This document shows, in pieces, positions 38,188-47,414 of a stretch of DNA of 64,000 nucleotides. Position 1 is the first letter of the stretch; each line of letters begins with the position of its first letter. A program made the translations under genes and the position numbers. The notes beneath the pieces were generated by a model, which made no database searches, was not told the DNA's origin, and saw only the letters and a program-made list of their open reading frames with translations. Source of the DNA: Ruegeria sp. HKCCD4315 (GTDB lineage: Bacteria; Pseudomonadota; Alphaproteobacteria; Rhodobacterales; Rhodobacteraceae); assembly GCF_013112245.1 (NCBI RefSeq), contig NZ_WVRN01000002.1, positions 310,001 to 374,000 on the forward strand. The letters are read 5' to 3'.

Positions 38188-38670
38188 TCACTCGGCGGCG
38201 ATGCTGGAAACGTCCTGACCGGATGCGGCCATGATCGCTTTGACAATGTTGTGGTAGCCGGTGCAGCGGCACAGGTTGCCTTCCAGATATTTCCGGATTT
38301 CAGCCTCGGTGGGACGCGGGTTGTCCTTCAACAGCGCGGCCGCGCTCATTACCATCCCCGGAGTGCAGAACCCGCATTGAAGTCCATGATGGTCCTGAAA
38401 CGCCTGCTGGATCACGTTCAACGACCCATCCGCATTGGCCTGACCTTCGATCGTTCCTACGTCGGCTCCGTCGGCTTCAGCCGCAAGCATGTTGCAAGAC
38501 TTCACAGCCTCGCCGTTCACATGCACCACGCAGGCACCGCATTGCGCGGTGTCGCAACCCACGTGGGTGCCTGTCAAAGACAGATGCTCGCGCAGAAAAC
38601 CGGACAGCAAAGTCCGCCCTTCGACGTCTCCGCTTACGGCTTTGCCGTTCACGGTCATTGAAATCTTCAT
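38188..38670 (-). CDS. coxS: [2Fe-2S] small subunit of a form II CO dehydrogenase-like enzyme
   Basis: A 160-residue iron-sulfur protein with two [2Fe-2S] sites. The N-terminal ferredoxin-like site is [16 protein letters not shown] with a later KSC. The C-terminal site is CGFCTPGM with [10 protein letters not shown]. It relays electrons from the Mo site of CoxL to the FAD of CoxM. The N terminus [13 protein letters not shown] is standard. It is 28 bases downstream of the coxG-like gene and 51 bases upstream of coxL. Confidence 0.93.
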   Translation of the reverse strand: MKISMTVNGKAVSGDVEGRTLLSGFLREHLSLTGTHVGCDTAQCGACVVHVNGEAVKSCNMLAAEADGADVGTIEGQANADGSLNVIQQAFQDHHGLQCGFCTPGMVMSAAALLKDNPRPTEAEIRKYLEGNLCRCTGYHNIVKAIMAASGQDVSSIAAE

Positions 38671-38698
38671 GAATTTCTCCTCCCTGAATTCTTATGGT

Positions 38699-39223
38699 TC
38701 AATCGCCCAATACGCGTTTGAACCAGCCTTTCTTTTCTTCCTTTTCCTCACCGCCATCCGAAGTTTCCGCCTCGGGCTCTGGTTGAGGTTCGACAGCGTT
38801 CTGAAAGTTCTCAAAAAACTGATCAGCCAGTTTTCTGGCAACGCCGTCGATGACCCGTCCTCCCAACTGGGCCAGCTTTCCGCCAACACGCGCGTCGACG
38901 TTGTATGTCAGCAAAGTACCTTCGGGGGCGTCTGCCAGATTGACCTCTGCAGACCCTTTGGCGAACCCTGCTGCTCCGCCCTTACCTTCACCCGAGAGCT
39001 TCACGCTTTCAAGCGCCACGAGATCAGAAAGGGTAACGGCCCCTTTGAAGGTCGCTTTGACAGGCCCCACCTTCTGCACGACTGTCGCTTCGAAACCTTC
39101 TTCTACCGAGCCAGTCATTTCCTGACACCCCGGCACACATTCCTTCAGAACGTCTGCCGACAAGAGCGCATCCCAGACCTTGGATCGTGGCGCGGCTATG
39201 ACGCGACTGTCACTGAGTTCCAT
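38699..39223 (-). CDS. coxG: CoxG-like SRPBCC-family protein
   Basis: A 174-residue protein with a SRPBCC/CoxG domain (about 1-145) and a charged, low-complexity linker followed by GWFKRVLGD. In Oligotropha-type CO oxidisers CoxG helps anchor the CO dehydrogenase to the cytoplasmic membrane, and the amphipathic C-terminal tail here suits that role. It is first in the transcript coxG-S-L-M, which is unusual because coxG often lies last or away from SLM. It starts 231 bases from a divergent regulator gene. Confidence 0.85.
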   Translation of the reverse strand: MELSDSRVIAAPRSKVWDALLSADVLKECVPGCQEMTGSVEEGFEATVVQKVGPVKATFKGAVTLSDLVALESVKLSGEGKGGAAGFAKGSAEVNLADAPEGTLLTYNVDARVGGKLAQLGGRVIDGVARKLADQFFENFQNAVEPQPEPEAETSDGGEEKEEKKGWFKRVLGD

Positions 39224-39453
39224 TAAACGTCTCCGAACATTTTCTGTTACGCTACGCGGCGTTGGCTGCCCTGCCTATAAGACCTTGGGCGTAGTCACCG
39301 CCGTGCGCGAGGGCAATGTTAACCACTCTGACGCCCCATTGCGCCGCAGGCAACGCATTTGTCATCTACGACCTTCGCCCAGTAGGGGTGGTTTTCATTG
39401 AGTGTTAGGATTGTTTAGGCTGGAGCCAACCCGACTACAAAAGGCGATACCAC

Positions 39454-40137
39454 ATGCTTGCCGATTCCGCCCGCCGGGCAGATTTCAAGAACGTACTGAT
39501 TGTTGATGACCATCCCCTGTTCTGCGACGCGCTTTCGATGACGTTGCAAACTGTTGCGCAGATCGGCGACATCCACACAGCAGACAGGCTGGAAGGGGCC
39601 ATGGAGCTATTGGCGCAAGGGTTGAAGCCGGATGCCGTCATGCTGGACCTTAACCTGCCGGACGTGGATGGGCTGGACGGGCTGGTCCGCCTGAAAGCGG
39701 CCGCGAGTGTTCCGGTTATTGTCGTATCTTCGCTGACGGACAGCCGCGTCGTCAGTCAGGTGATACAGGCCGGGGCATCAGGCTATGTGCCCAAGCACAG
39801 TCAACGCGATGTGTTTCGTACCGCAATCGAGACGGTGCAATCCGGCAATATCTTTGTACCTGAAGGTTGCGTGCTGATCGAAGCGGAAGACGACGATGAA
39901 CACAGCGATGCGGTCAACCGTTTGGCAACGCTGACAAATCAGCAATCGCGTATTCTGCAATTGATCTGCGAAGGTAAGCTGAACAAACAAATCGCCTATG
40001 ATCTTTCAATTGCTGAGACCACAGTAAAGGCGCATGTGACTGCAATTATGCGGAAACTGGGTGTGCAAAGCCGCACGCAAGCGGTTTTGATTTCCAAGAA
40101 AGCGTCTTTTGCCAGTGTCTTGCAAGAGCAGGGCTAA
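39454..40137 (+). CDS. NarL/LuxR-type response regulator
   Basis: A 227-residue regulator. The N-terminal receiver has VLIVDDHPLFCDAL, phospho-acceptor Asp in AVMLDLNLPDVDG and Lys in SGYVPKHSQ. The C-terminal LuxR helix-turn-helix (LTNQQSRILQLICEGKLNKQIAYDLSI... VKAHVTAIMRKLG) is complete. It stands 46 bases before a FIST/NosP-like gene and a NahK-like kinase. This matches the Pseudomonas arrangement in which an ErbR/AgmR-type regulator lies close to nosP and nahK. It is the probable output of that kinase (inference). Confidence 0.9.
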   Translation: MLADSARRADFKNVLIVDDHPLFCDALSMTLQTVAQIGDIHTADRLEGAMELLAQGLKPDAVMLDLNLPDVDGLDGLVRLKAAASVPVIVVSSLTDSRVVSQVIQAGASGYVPKHSQRDVFRTAIETVQSGNIFVPEGCVLIEAEDDDEHSDAVNRLATLTNQQSRILQLICEGKLNKQIAYDLSIAETTVKAHVTAIMRKLGVQSRTQAVLISKKASFASVLQEQG

Positions 40138-40183
40138 GCGTCATAGTCTCGCCCCATCGTCGCGCTTTGAGGGAGGAGGCACG

Positions 40184-41353
40184 ATGGACCAAGCTTTCGG
40201 GTGGGCAGAGGCCCCGGCCCGTGCGCCAGGCATCGTCAAAACGGCTTTCGTCCAATACCACAGCGCTCAGGCAATCAAAACGCTTGAACGTAACCTGGGT
40301 GACGGGCCTTTTGCGCTTGTCATTCTTTTCGTGAGCTCAAATGCGGATGCGTCTGCCGTCATATCAGAGGCTGAGGAGGTTTTTGCTCCAACACCCGTCG
40401 TGGGTTGCACCACCGCCGGAGAGCTAGCCGATGATGGCTATAGTGAAGGCAAGATCGTCGCAATTGCCATGCCAAAGAGCCACTTTGAAACCCGCACCGT
40501 CCTGGTTCCCGACCTGGACGATTTCGATGCAGAGAACATCATCAACAAGATGATCAACAACCGTCATTCCATGATGGAGTCCTCGCCCGACTGGCCACAT
40601 GAGTTCACATTCCTGATGATTGATGGATTATCGACCAAAGAGGATGCGCTGACTTCTGAGCTTGCCGTTGGTTTAGGGCCTGTCCCACTGTTTGGTGGTT
40701 CGGCCGGTGATGGCACGCGGTTTGGGCAAACTTATGTGCTGCACAAGGGCCGCGCGCGAAGCAATGCTGCCATTCTGACCCAGGTCCGTACGCGCTGTCC
40801 GATCAGGGTGTTCAAAACCGATCACCTTGTACCAGCCCAGCGGCGTATGGTGGTGACCAAGGCTGATCCGGGCAAGCGGATTGTGCAAGAGATCAACGCC
40901 GAGCCGGCCGCCCGCGAATATGCACGCATACTGGGCAAAGACCCAGAGCAACTGACAACCTTTACATTTGCCGCCCATCCTGTGGTCGTCCAAATCGGTG
41001 GGCAGCACCATGTGCGCGCGATTCAGCAAGTGGCGGGTAATGGGGATTTGGTGTTTTTCTCGGCCATCGATGAAGGTCTCGTTCTGACACTGGCAGAGCC
41101 ACGGGACATGGTTGAACATCTGGAGGAGGAAATCGGGGCGCTGTCTGAAAGGCAACAACCCGACACGATTCTGGGCTGCGACTGTATCCTGCGCCGATTG
41201 GAGGCGCAGGAAAAACAGAAAACGCGGGACATCTCGGATATTCTGGCGCGCAATCATGTGTTTGGGTTCTCGACCTACGGTGAACAATACAATTCGATCC
41301 ACGTGAACCAGACCCTTACAGGTGTTGCGATCTATCCGCCCGAGAAAGAGTAA
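40184..41353 (+). CDS. FIST-domain protein, NosP-like nitric oxide sensor candidate
   Basis: A 389-residue cytoplasmic protein made of FIST-N (about 40-220: FALVILFVSSNAD, VVGCTTAGELADDGY, PLFGGSAGDGTRF) and FIST-C (about 230-385, ending FGFSTYGEQYNSIHVNQTLTG). FIST proteins bind small ligands. NosP, the best-studied member, binds haem and NO and inhibits a kinase encoded beside it. The kinase here follows 3 bases downstream and has the NahK domain layout, so NosP-like function is likely. Which histidine would ligate haem cannot be read with certainty. ATG 40184 follows the strong SD GGAGGAGG. Confidence 0.82.
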   Translation: MDQAFGWAEAPARAPGIVKTAFVQYHSAQAIKTLERNLGDGPFALVILFVSSNADASAVISEAEEVFAPTPVVGCTTAGELADDGYSEGKIVAIAMPKSHFETRTVLVPDLDDFDAENIINKMINNRHSMMESSPDWPHEFTFLMIDGLSTKEDALTSELAVGLGPVPLFGGSAGDGTRFGQTYVLHKGRARSNAAILTQVRTRCPIRVFKTDHLVPAQRRMVVTKADPGKRIVQEINAEPAAREYARILGKDPEQLTTFTFAAHPVVVQIGGQHHVRAIQQVAGNGDLVFFSAIDEGLVLTLAEPRDMVEHLEEEIGALSERQQPDTILGCDCILRRLEAQEKQKTRDISDILARNHVFGFSTYGEQYNSIHVNQTLTGVAIYPPEKE

Positions 41354-41356
41354 CCC

Positions 41357-43570
41357 ATGATCGAGCATCTTACGGATCCCACGGACTCCTTGGAGCGTCA
41401 GAATGAGAAGCTCCGCAAAATCGTCGAGGCGTTGATGCGGCGCGTTGAAGAGTCCACCGATGCATCTGGGGCCGCTTATGCGCAGTTCCAACGTGCGGCA
41501 GTTCTGGAACAAGAGGTCCGCGCCCGAACGGATGATCTTGAGCGTGCGCTTGAGCTGTTGAACGACTCCAACGCGAGGTTGGCACAAGCCAACAAGGAAA
41601 CCGAAGCCGCGCGGGCCGACCTCGCCAATGCAATCGAAACGGTGCAGGAAGGGTTTGCCCTGTTCAATCGGGATGAGCAACTGGTGCTTTGCAATAGCCG
41701 TTTCGGGTCGCACATGCCTGACATTCAAAAATGGCTGAACCCGGGGCTCGGTTTTGCTGACTATGTCCAGCTGTTAAGCCAGTCCAAATTCTTGTCATTG
41801 CCGGAAGGGGTAACCCCAGATGATTGGGGTCAAGCCCGTCTGGACCGGCACAGCGAAGATCATGTGGTCTTCAACGTCCGGCTGGTTGGCAATCGCTGGG
41901 TGCAGGTGTCCGAACACCGCACCCCGGATGGTGGAACTGTGATCCTGCAAACCGATGTGACCGACATTATGCGCATCGAACGGCAGGAGAGGGATCGGAT
42001 TCTGGATGACAAGGCCCGGCTAATCCGGGCAACCTTGGAACACATCGAACAGGGCGTTTGTATTTTTGACAACAAACACCGCCTGATCGGTTGGAACAAT
42101 CGTGCGAGCGAGTTGCTGGCCATTCCAATGACCCAGTTTCAGATGGGAACACGTTTTGACACGCTGTCTCAACGCCTTAGCGCGAATATTTCCTTTCAAA
42201 AGGGAATAAATGAACAGGATTTGCTGAATTGGGTTCGCCGAAGAACCTCACGACGCCCGTTGCAGTTTCAAATGCATCGGGGTCGTTCCAAAATCCTGTC
42301 TGTTTTTGCTCAGGAAATGCCGGATCGAGGGTTCGTGATCTCATTCACCGACGTGACGGCGGAACGAAAATCAGCCGAGGCGCTTTATGAGGCAAAGGAA
42401 CTGCTGGAACAGCGCGTGGCTTCGCGCACGATGGAGCTGGCGGATGCACTAAACGAGGCCGAACGAGCAAACGCATCAAAGTCGCGATTTGTGGCCGCCG
42501 CCAGCCACGATTTGCTGCAACCTTTGTCGGCTGCAAAACTTTACGTCGCTTCACTGGGCAGTGGATTGAACCAAGTGGATGCTCAGACGGTTGCCGCAAA
42601 AGCAGAGAGCGCCTTGAACAGCGTGGAACACATTCTTGAGGCTTTGCTGGACATCTCGAAACTGGACTCGGGACGGGCCCGTGTACATTTGTCGCCGGTT
42701 TCACTAGGGCAGATGTTTTCTCAAATCGAGGATGCATTTCGCCCGATTGCGCAGGCCAAAGGTTTGGATTTGCGCTTTGTGGACACAAGCGCCGTTGTGA
42801 CCAGCGATGCCAGCTATCTGCGACGCATCCTGCAAAACCTGTTGTCGAATGCGATCCGTTATACTGAAACGGGAAAGGTTCTGGTCGGTGTCAGGCGGCG
42901 CAAGAAAACTGTGTCTCTTGAAGTTTGGGATACCGGTATTGGGATCGCGCCTGATCACAGAGACACCGTTTTTCAGGAGTTCCGGCGTTTACACTCAGAT
43001 GCCAGCGCAGCGGAAGGTATGGGTTTGGGTCTTGCGATCGTCGAACGGGCCTGCGGTCTGTTGCACCACCCGATCAACTTGCGGTCAGAGGTTGGGAAAG
43101 GCACCGGTTTTTCGGTTGAAATCCCTCTGGCAAAGACAAAACCGGCAGGGGCCCGCGTTCCATCTGCACGTCAAACACCAAATCCCAGTTTGCCGTGCAA
43201 CACAGTCACCTTGCTGATTGAAAACGACGAGAACTTGCGCAGTGCCTTGCGCATGACCATTGAGGCCTGGGGCGTTGAGGTTCTGGAAGCCGAAAGTGGC
43301 GAGGGTGCAGTCCAACTATTGCACGAAATAGGTATTCTGCCCGATGTCATTGTTGCCGACTATCAGTTGAACAACGATGAAACCGGAATCGATGCTGTAA
43401 ACGCTTTGGTCCGTGCGTTTGGCCCGCTACCGGGGTGCATCATCTCGGCCAACAGGTCCCCGGATATTGTCGATTACTGCGCACGGGCTGACCTTCCATT
43501 GCTTTACAAACCCATTGACGCGCAATTGCTGAAGGCGACTTTGGAAGCTTCGGTTTTGCGACGCGAGTAA
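41357..43570 (+). CDS. NahK-like soluble hybrid histidine kinase with PAS domains and receiver
   Basis: A 737-residue kinase without membrane segments. A coiled coil (about 10-90) precedes PAS-type domains (about 95-205 and 225-340). Then come a second coiled coil, HisKA with phospho-acceptor His384 in ASHDLLQPLSAAKLY, HATPase with NLLSNAIRYTETGKV and GMGLGLAIVERA, and a receiver with Asp668 in VIVADYQLNNDETG. The layout and the H-box match NahK/ErcS', the partner of NosP. It starts 3 bases after the FIST gene. Together with the NarL-type regulator it would form an NO-responsive relay, possibly linked to the NO-reductase-like genes at the start of the window (inference). Confidence 0.88.
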   Translation: MIEHLTDPTDSLERQNEKLRKIVEALMRRVEESTDASGAAYAQFQRAAVLEQEVRARTDDLERALELLNDSNARLAQANKETEAARADLANAIETVQEGFALFNRDEQLVLCNSRFGSHMPDIQKWLNPGLGFADYVQLLSQSKFLSLPEGVTPDDWGQARLDRHSEDHVVFNVRLVGNRWVQVSEHRTPDGGTVILQTDVTDIMRIERQERDRILDDKARLIRATLEHIEQGVCIFDNKHRLIGWNNRASELLAIPMTQFQMGTRFDTLSQRLSANISFQKGINEQDLLNWVRRRTSRRPLQFQMHRGRSKILSVFAQEMPDRGFVISFTDVTAERKSAEALYEAKELLEQRVASRTMELADALNEAERANASKSRFVAAASHDLLQPLSAAKLYVASLGSGLNQVDAQTVAAKAESALNSVEHILEALLDISKLDSGRARVHLSPVSLGQMFSQIEDAFRPIAQAKGLDLRFVDTSAVVTSDASYLRRILQNLLSNAIRYTETGKVLVGVRRRKKTVSLEVWDTGIGIAPDHRDTVFQEFRRLHSDASAAEGMGLGLAIVERACGLLHHPINLRSEVGKGTGFSVEIPLAKTKPAGARVPSARQTPNPSLPCNTVTLLIENDENLRSALRMTIEAWGVEVLEAESGEGAVQLLHEIGILPDVIVADYQLNNDETGIDAVNALVRAFGPLPGCIISANRSPDIVDYCARADLPLLYKPIDAQLLKATLEASVLRRE

Positions 43571-43666
43571 CCGCCCGAATTATTGCGATCTTGAAAGGTC
43601 TGGGGTCTTTCACTTGTTGAAACGGGTGGTTAAGAAACCCTTCCACCGTCCTTTCAGGAGGCCCCC

Positions 43667-45844
43667 TTGGACCGTATCGCCCACACAATTGCTACCGAGA
43701 TCAACGCCCGTTCCGAACAGGTCGGGGCCGCGATTAAACTGCTGGACGATGGCTCTACCGTGCCGTTTGTCGCCCGTTACCGGAAAGAAGCCACCGGCGG
43801 GTTGGACGATACGCAATTGCGCTTACTTTCTGATCGGCTGACCTATCTGCGCGAACTTGAGGCGCGACGCGAAACCATCCTGAACTCGATCCGAGATCAG
43901 GGGAAGCTGACCGAGGATCTGAGCAAATCCATCGCGCGGGCCGAGACCAAAGCGCAATTGGAAGACATCTACCTGCCGTACAAACCCAAGCGGCGCACCA
44001 AGGCGATGATTGCGCGCGAAAACGGGCTGGAGCCTTTGGCGGATGCTATTCTGGCCGACCGCAATGCAGAGCCCGAGATGCTTGCCGAGGCATATCTTTC
44101 CGAGGCCGTGCCGACCCAGCGCGACGCGTTGAACGGAGCTCGGGATATTCTGACCGAGCGATTGACGGAAAACGCTGTCCTGTTGGGGGAACTGCGGGCC
44201 TTCATGCAGCGCGAAGCCATGCTGAGTGCCAAGGTTATCGACGGCAAGGAAAAGGAAGGTGCAAAATTCAGCGATTACTTCGACCATTCCGAGCTTTGGG
44301 CCGATGTACCGTCGCATCGGGCGTTGGCGATGCTGCGCGCGTCAAAAGAAGGGATTGTCACGTTGGACATCGCTCCTGAACCGGAATTCGGCGCGGCGCG
44401 TGCCGAAACAATTGTCGCCGCACATCTGCAGACGCGCGGCAAGGGGCCGGGGGATGCATGGCTGCGCAAGGTCGCCGGTTGGACATGGCGGGTCAAGCTT
44501 TCGCTATCCATGATGGTCGAGCTTATGGGGGATCTGCGCGGTCGTGCGCAGGACGAGGCTATTCAGGTCTTTTCGCGCAATCTCAAGGATTTACTCTTTG
44601 CCGCTCCGGCGGGGGCCAAGGCGACTTTGGGCCTTGATCCGGGTATTCGTACGGGTGTGAAGGCAGCCGTTGTTGATGCAACCGGGAAAGTGGTGGCCAC
44701 CGATACGCTTTATCCGTTTCAGCCAAAGAATGATCTGCGAGGGGCGCAGGCGGCCATTCTCAACCTGATCTCGACCCACCAGATCGAACTGATCGCCATC
44801 GGGAACGGAACCGCCAGCCGCGAGACCGAGCGACTGGTCGCAGACACACTTTCGCTGCTGCCGAAGACGGTGAATGCGCCGACAAAGGTGGTGGTGTCCG
44901 AGGCCGGGGCTTCGGTCTATTCCGCTTCGGAACTGGCTGCGCGCGAGTTTCCGGATCTGGATGTTTCGCTGCGCGGGGCAGTGTCCATTGCGCGGCGGTT
45001 GCAGGACCCATTGGCGGAGCTGGTCAAAATCGAGCCCAAATCCATCGGCGTTGGGCAATATCAGCATGACGTAGATCAACACCGGCTTTCCCAGTCACTG
45101 GATTCCGCGATTGAAGATGTGGTGAACGCGGTTGGGGTCGATCTGAATACCGCCTCTGCCCCTTTGTTGTCGCGTGTTTCTGGTCTTGGCGCCTCTCAGG
45201 CCGAAGCCATCGTCACCCATCGTGATCTGAATGGACCATTTCAATCTCGCAAGGATCTGTTGTCCGTTGCACGGCTGGGCCCGCGTGCATTTGAACAATG
45301 CGCCGGATTCCTGCGTATCCGGGACGGTGCGGAACCGCTGGATGCGTCCTCGGTTCATCCCGAGGCATATGACGTCGCCCGACGCGTTGTCGCGGCTTGT
45401 GGGCGCGATATCCGACGCATCATGGGTCACGATGGCGCTTTGAAGGGGTTGCGGGCCGAGCAGTTCGTGACTGAAGAATTCGGTCTGCCGACAGTTCGGG
45501 ATATCTTTGCCGAGCTGGAAAAACCCGGGCGCGATCCCCGCCCAAGTTTCGTCACCGCCTCCTTTGCCGATGGCGTCGAAGAGATCACTGACCTGAAGCC
45601 CGGAATGGTATTGGAAGGCACCGTGACAAACGTGGCCGCGTTTGGCGCTTTTGTGGATGTGGGTGTACATCAGGACGGGCTGGTTCATGTCAGCCAGTTG
45701 GCGGACCGCTTTGTCAAAGACCCGCATGAGGTCGTTAAAACCGGGCAGGTTGTAAAGGTCCGGGTTGTTGAGGTGGATGTGCCCAGAAAACGGATCGGTT
45801 TGACGATGCGAAAACAGGGTGGCGGTGGAAAGAGGCGCGCCTGA
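43667..45844 (+). CDS. tex: Tex-family RNA-binding transcription accessory protein
   Basis: A 725-residue protein of the Tex family: N-terminal helical domain ([17 protein letters not shown]), YqgF/RuvC-like domain (about 320-430, [17 protein letters not shown]), helix-hairpin-helix region (about 480-560) and a C-terminal S1 RNA-binding domain ([21 protein letters not shown]). Tex is a cytoplasmic nucleic-acid-binding factor tied to transcription and stress tolerance. The start is TTG at 43667, with AGGAGG 6 bases upstream and the family N terminus MDRIAHTIA following. No ATG gives that N terminus, so translation is probably kept modest. It appears to be an independent housekeeping gene. Confidence 0.93.
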   Translation: MDRIAHTIATEINARSEQVGAAIKLLDDGSTVPFVARYRKEATGGLDDTQLRLLSDRLTYLRELEARRETILNSIRDQGKLTEDLSKSIARAETKAQLEDIYLPYKPKRRTKAMIARENGLEPLADAILADRNAEPEMLAEAYLSEAVPTQRDALNGARDILTERLTENAVLLGELRAFMQREAMLSAKVIDGKEKEGAKFSDYFDHSELWADVPSHRALAMLRASKEGIVTLDIAPEPEFGAARAETIVAAHLQTRGKGPGDAWLRKVAGWTWRVKLSLSMMVELMGDLRGRAQDEAIQVFSRNLKDLLFAAPAGAKATLGLDPGIRTGVKAAVVDATGKVVATDTLYPFQPKNDLRGAQAAILNLISTHQIELIAIGNGTASRETERLVADTLSLLPKTVNAPTKVVVSEAGASVYSASELAAREFPDLDVSLRGAVSIARRLQDPLAELVKIEPKSIGVGQYQHDVDQHRLSQSLDSAIEDVVNAVGVDLNTASAPLLSRVSGLGASQAEAIVTHRDLNGPFQSRKDLLSVARLGPRAFEQCAGFLRIRDGAEPLDASSVHPEAYDVARRVVAACGRDIRRIMGHDGALKGLRAEQFVTEEFGLPTVRDIFAELEKPGRDPRPSFVTASFADGVEEITDLKPGMVLEGTVTNVAAFGAFVDVGVHQDGLVHVSQLADRFVKDPHEVVKTGQVVKVRVVEVDVPRKRIGLTMRKQGGGGKRRA

Positions 45845-46016
45845 TCAGCAATGTGCTCAGTTTCCGGGCGCAACGACACGAAGCCGTTGCATACCGGACA
45901 TAATGTATCGACCAACACGGGCGGCCATATTGCTTTGTTTTCATTGAACGCTGAACTGAGTATCAGCAAGAGAGTTCACTGCGCCGCCCCAAGTGCCGAA
46001 ACAGAAACGAAAGTTC

Positions 46017-47414
46017 ATGCAGTATCACAACAAACCCTATGACAAGCTTCAGGTCGGCGATACTGCCGAGCTGGTTCGCACCTGCTCGGTCGACGATTTT
46101 TATGTCTTCGCCAACAATTCCGGCAACCACAATCCGCTGCATCTGGCCAGTGAAGATGGTAACGGCGACCATATCAACGAAGCGGTTGCGCCTGCCATGT
46201 TCGTGGGGGCTTTGATCTCGGCTGTTTTGGGGAACGTACTGCCGGGGGCCGGGACGCTCTACAAATCGCAGAGCTTTGACTTTGTGGAACGGGCGCATAC
46301 TGGGGATGAACTGGTCTCGAAAGTCACGGTTGTTGAAAAGCGGCCAAACCGCGAAGTTGTCTTTGATACAATCGTGTCACGCCCGTCCGATGGTGCCGTA
46401 ATAGTCAGTGGGCAGGCTGTCGTGGTCGCGCCGGACAAAAAGCTGGTGTTTGCGGAACTGGAATTGCCCGGGCTTGTGGTCAAACGCCATCGCCACTTTG
46501 ACGAGATGCTGGACAAGGTCCGCCCGCTTCCCCCCATGCCCACGGCCATCGTAGCCCCGGAAGAGCCGAATTCCCTGGGTGGGGCGTTGCTGGCGGCGCA
46601 TGAAACAATCATTACCCCCATTTTGATCGGAGACCCGGACAAAATTCACGCTGCCGCCGCTGAAATCGGGGCTTCACTGGACGGGTTTGAGATTGTGCCA
46701 GAGCGCAATCATTTCAGTGCGGCCAACACTGCAGTCAATCTTGTGGCTGCGGGTCGCGCAAAAGCCTTGATGAAAGGGCACTTGCATACGGACGAATTGC
46801 TGAAGGCTGCGCTGCGACGCGAGAATGGCCTACGCACGGGTCGCCGTTTCACCCATGTCTTTGTAATGGACGTGCCCGGACAGCCCAGACCGCTTTTGGT
46901 GACGGATGCGGCGATCAACATCGAACCGGATCTGGAAACCAAGATTGACATTGTCCAAAACGCTATCGATCTGGCCCGGTCGCTGGGGATTGAGAATCCC
47001 AGAGCCGGAATTCTGTCGGCCATCGAAACCGTCAACCCGGCGATCCGTTCCTCGGTGGATGCGGCCTTGCTGTCGAAAATGGCAGAACGCGGTCAGATCA
47101 CAGGTGGGTTGGTTGATGGCCCCCTGGCCATGGACAATGCCGTCAGCCTCGCCGCTGCGCGATCTAAAGGAATAGTCTCGGACGTTGCGGGCAAAACAGA
47201 TATTCTGGTGGTGCCCAATCTGGATGCCGGAAACATGATGGCCAAGCAACTGACCTATATCGCCAATGCCGAAGGGGCAGGGGTGGTGATGGGGGCCAAA
47301 GCGCCCATCATTCTGACCAGCCGGGCTGATGACGACAAGGCGCGGCTGGCATCCTGCGCAGTAGCCGCCCTGCACGATGCATTTACTATGTCGCAAACCG
47401 GAGCACACGCATGA
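46017..47414 (+). CDS. MaoC-like / phosphate acetyltransferase fusion
   Basis: A 465-residue two-domain protein. The N-terminal hot-dog MaoC-like domain (about 1-150) contains FANNSGNHNPLHLASEDG, with the hydratase Asn-His pattern. The C-terminal phosphate acetyl/butyryltransferase domain (about 165-460) has ALMKGHLHTDELLKA, HVFVMDVPG and TGGLVDGPLAMDNAVS. The Pta part would interconvert acyl-CoA and acyl phosphate, and acetate kinase, overlapping by 4 bases, would make ATP and acetate. The MaoC part suggests action on an enoyl- or hydroxyacyl-CoA before phosphotransfer. The fusion is common in alphaproteobacteria. ATG 46017 is used. GTG 45993 is possible. Confidence 0.88.
   Translation: MQYHNKPYDKLQVGDTAELVRTCSVDDFYVFANNSGNHNPLHLASEDGNGDHINEAVAPAMFVGALISAVLGNVLPGAGTLYKSQSFDFVERAHTGDELVSKVTVVEKRPNREVVFDTIVSRPSDGAVIVSGQAVVVAPDKKLVFAELELPGLVVKRHRHFDEMLDKVRPLPPMPTAIVAPEEPNSLGGALLAAHETIITPILIGDPDKIHAAAAEIGASLDGFEIVPERNHFSAANTAVNLVAAGRAKALMKGHLHTDELLKAALRRENGLRTGRRFTHVFVMDVPGQPRPLLVTDAAINIEPDLETKIDIVQNAIDLARSLGIENPRAGILSAIETVNPAIRSSVDAALLSKMAERGQITGGLVDGPLAMDNAVSLAAARSKGIVSDVAGKTDILVVPNLDAGNMMAKQLTYIANAEGAGVVMGAKAPIILTSRADDDKARLASCAVAALHDAFTMSQTGAHA

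Noticed and set aside
45685..45969. Minus-strand frame of 94 codons with a CPVC motif, overlapping the end of tex.
   Set aside because: Two thirds lie antisense to the tex S1 domain. It has only one CxxC pair, no SD and a non-ATG start.
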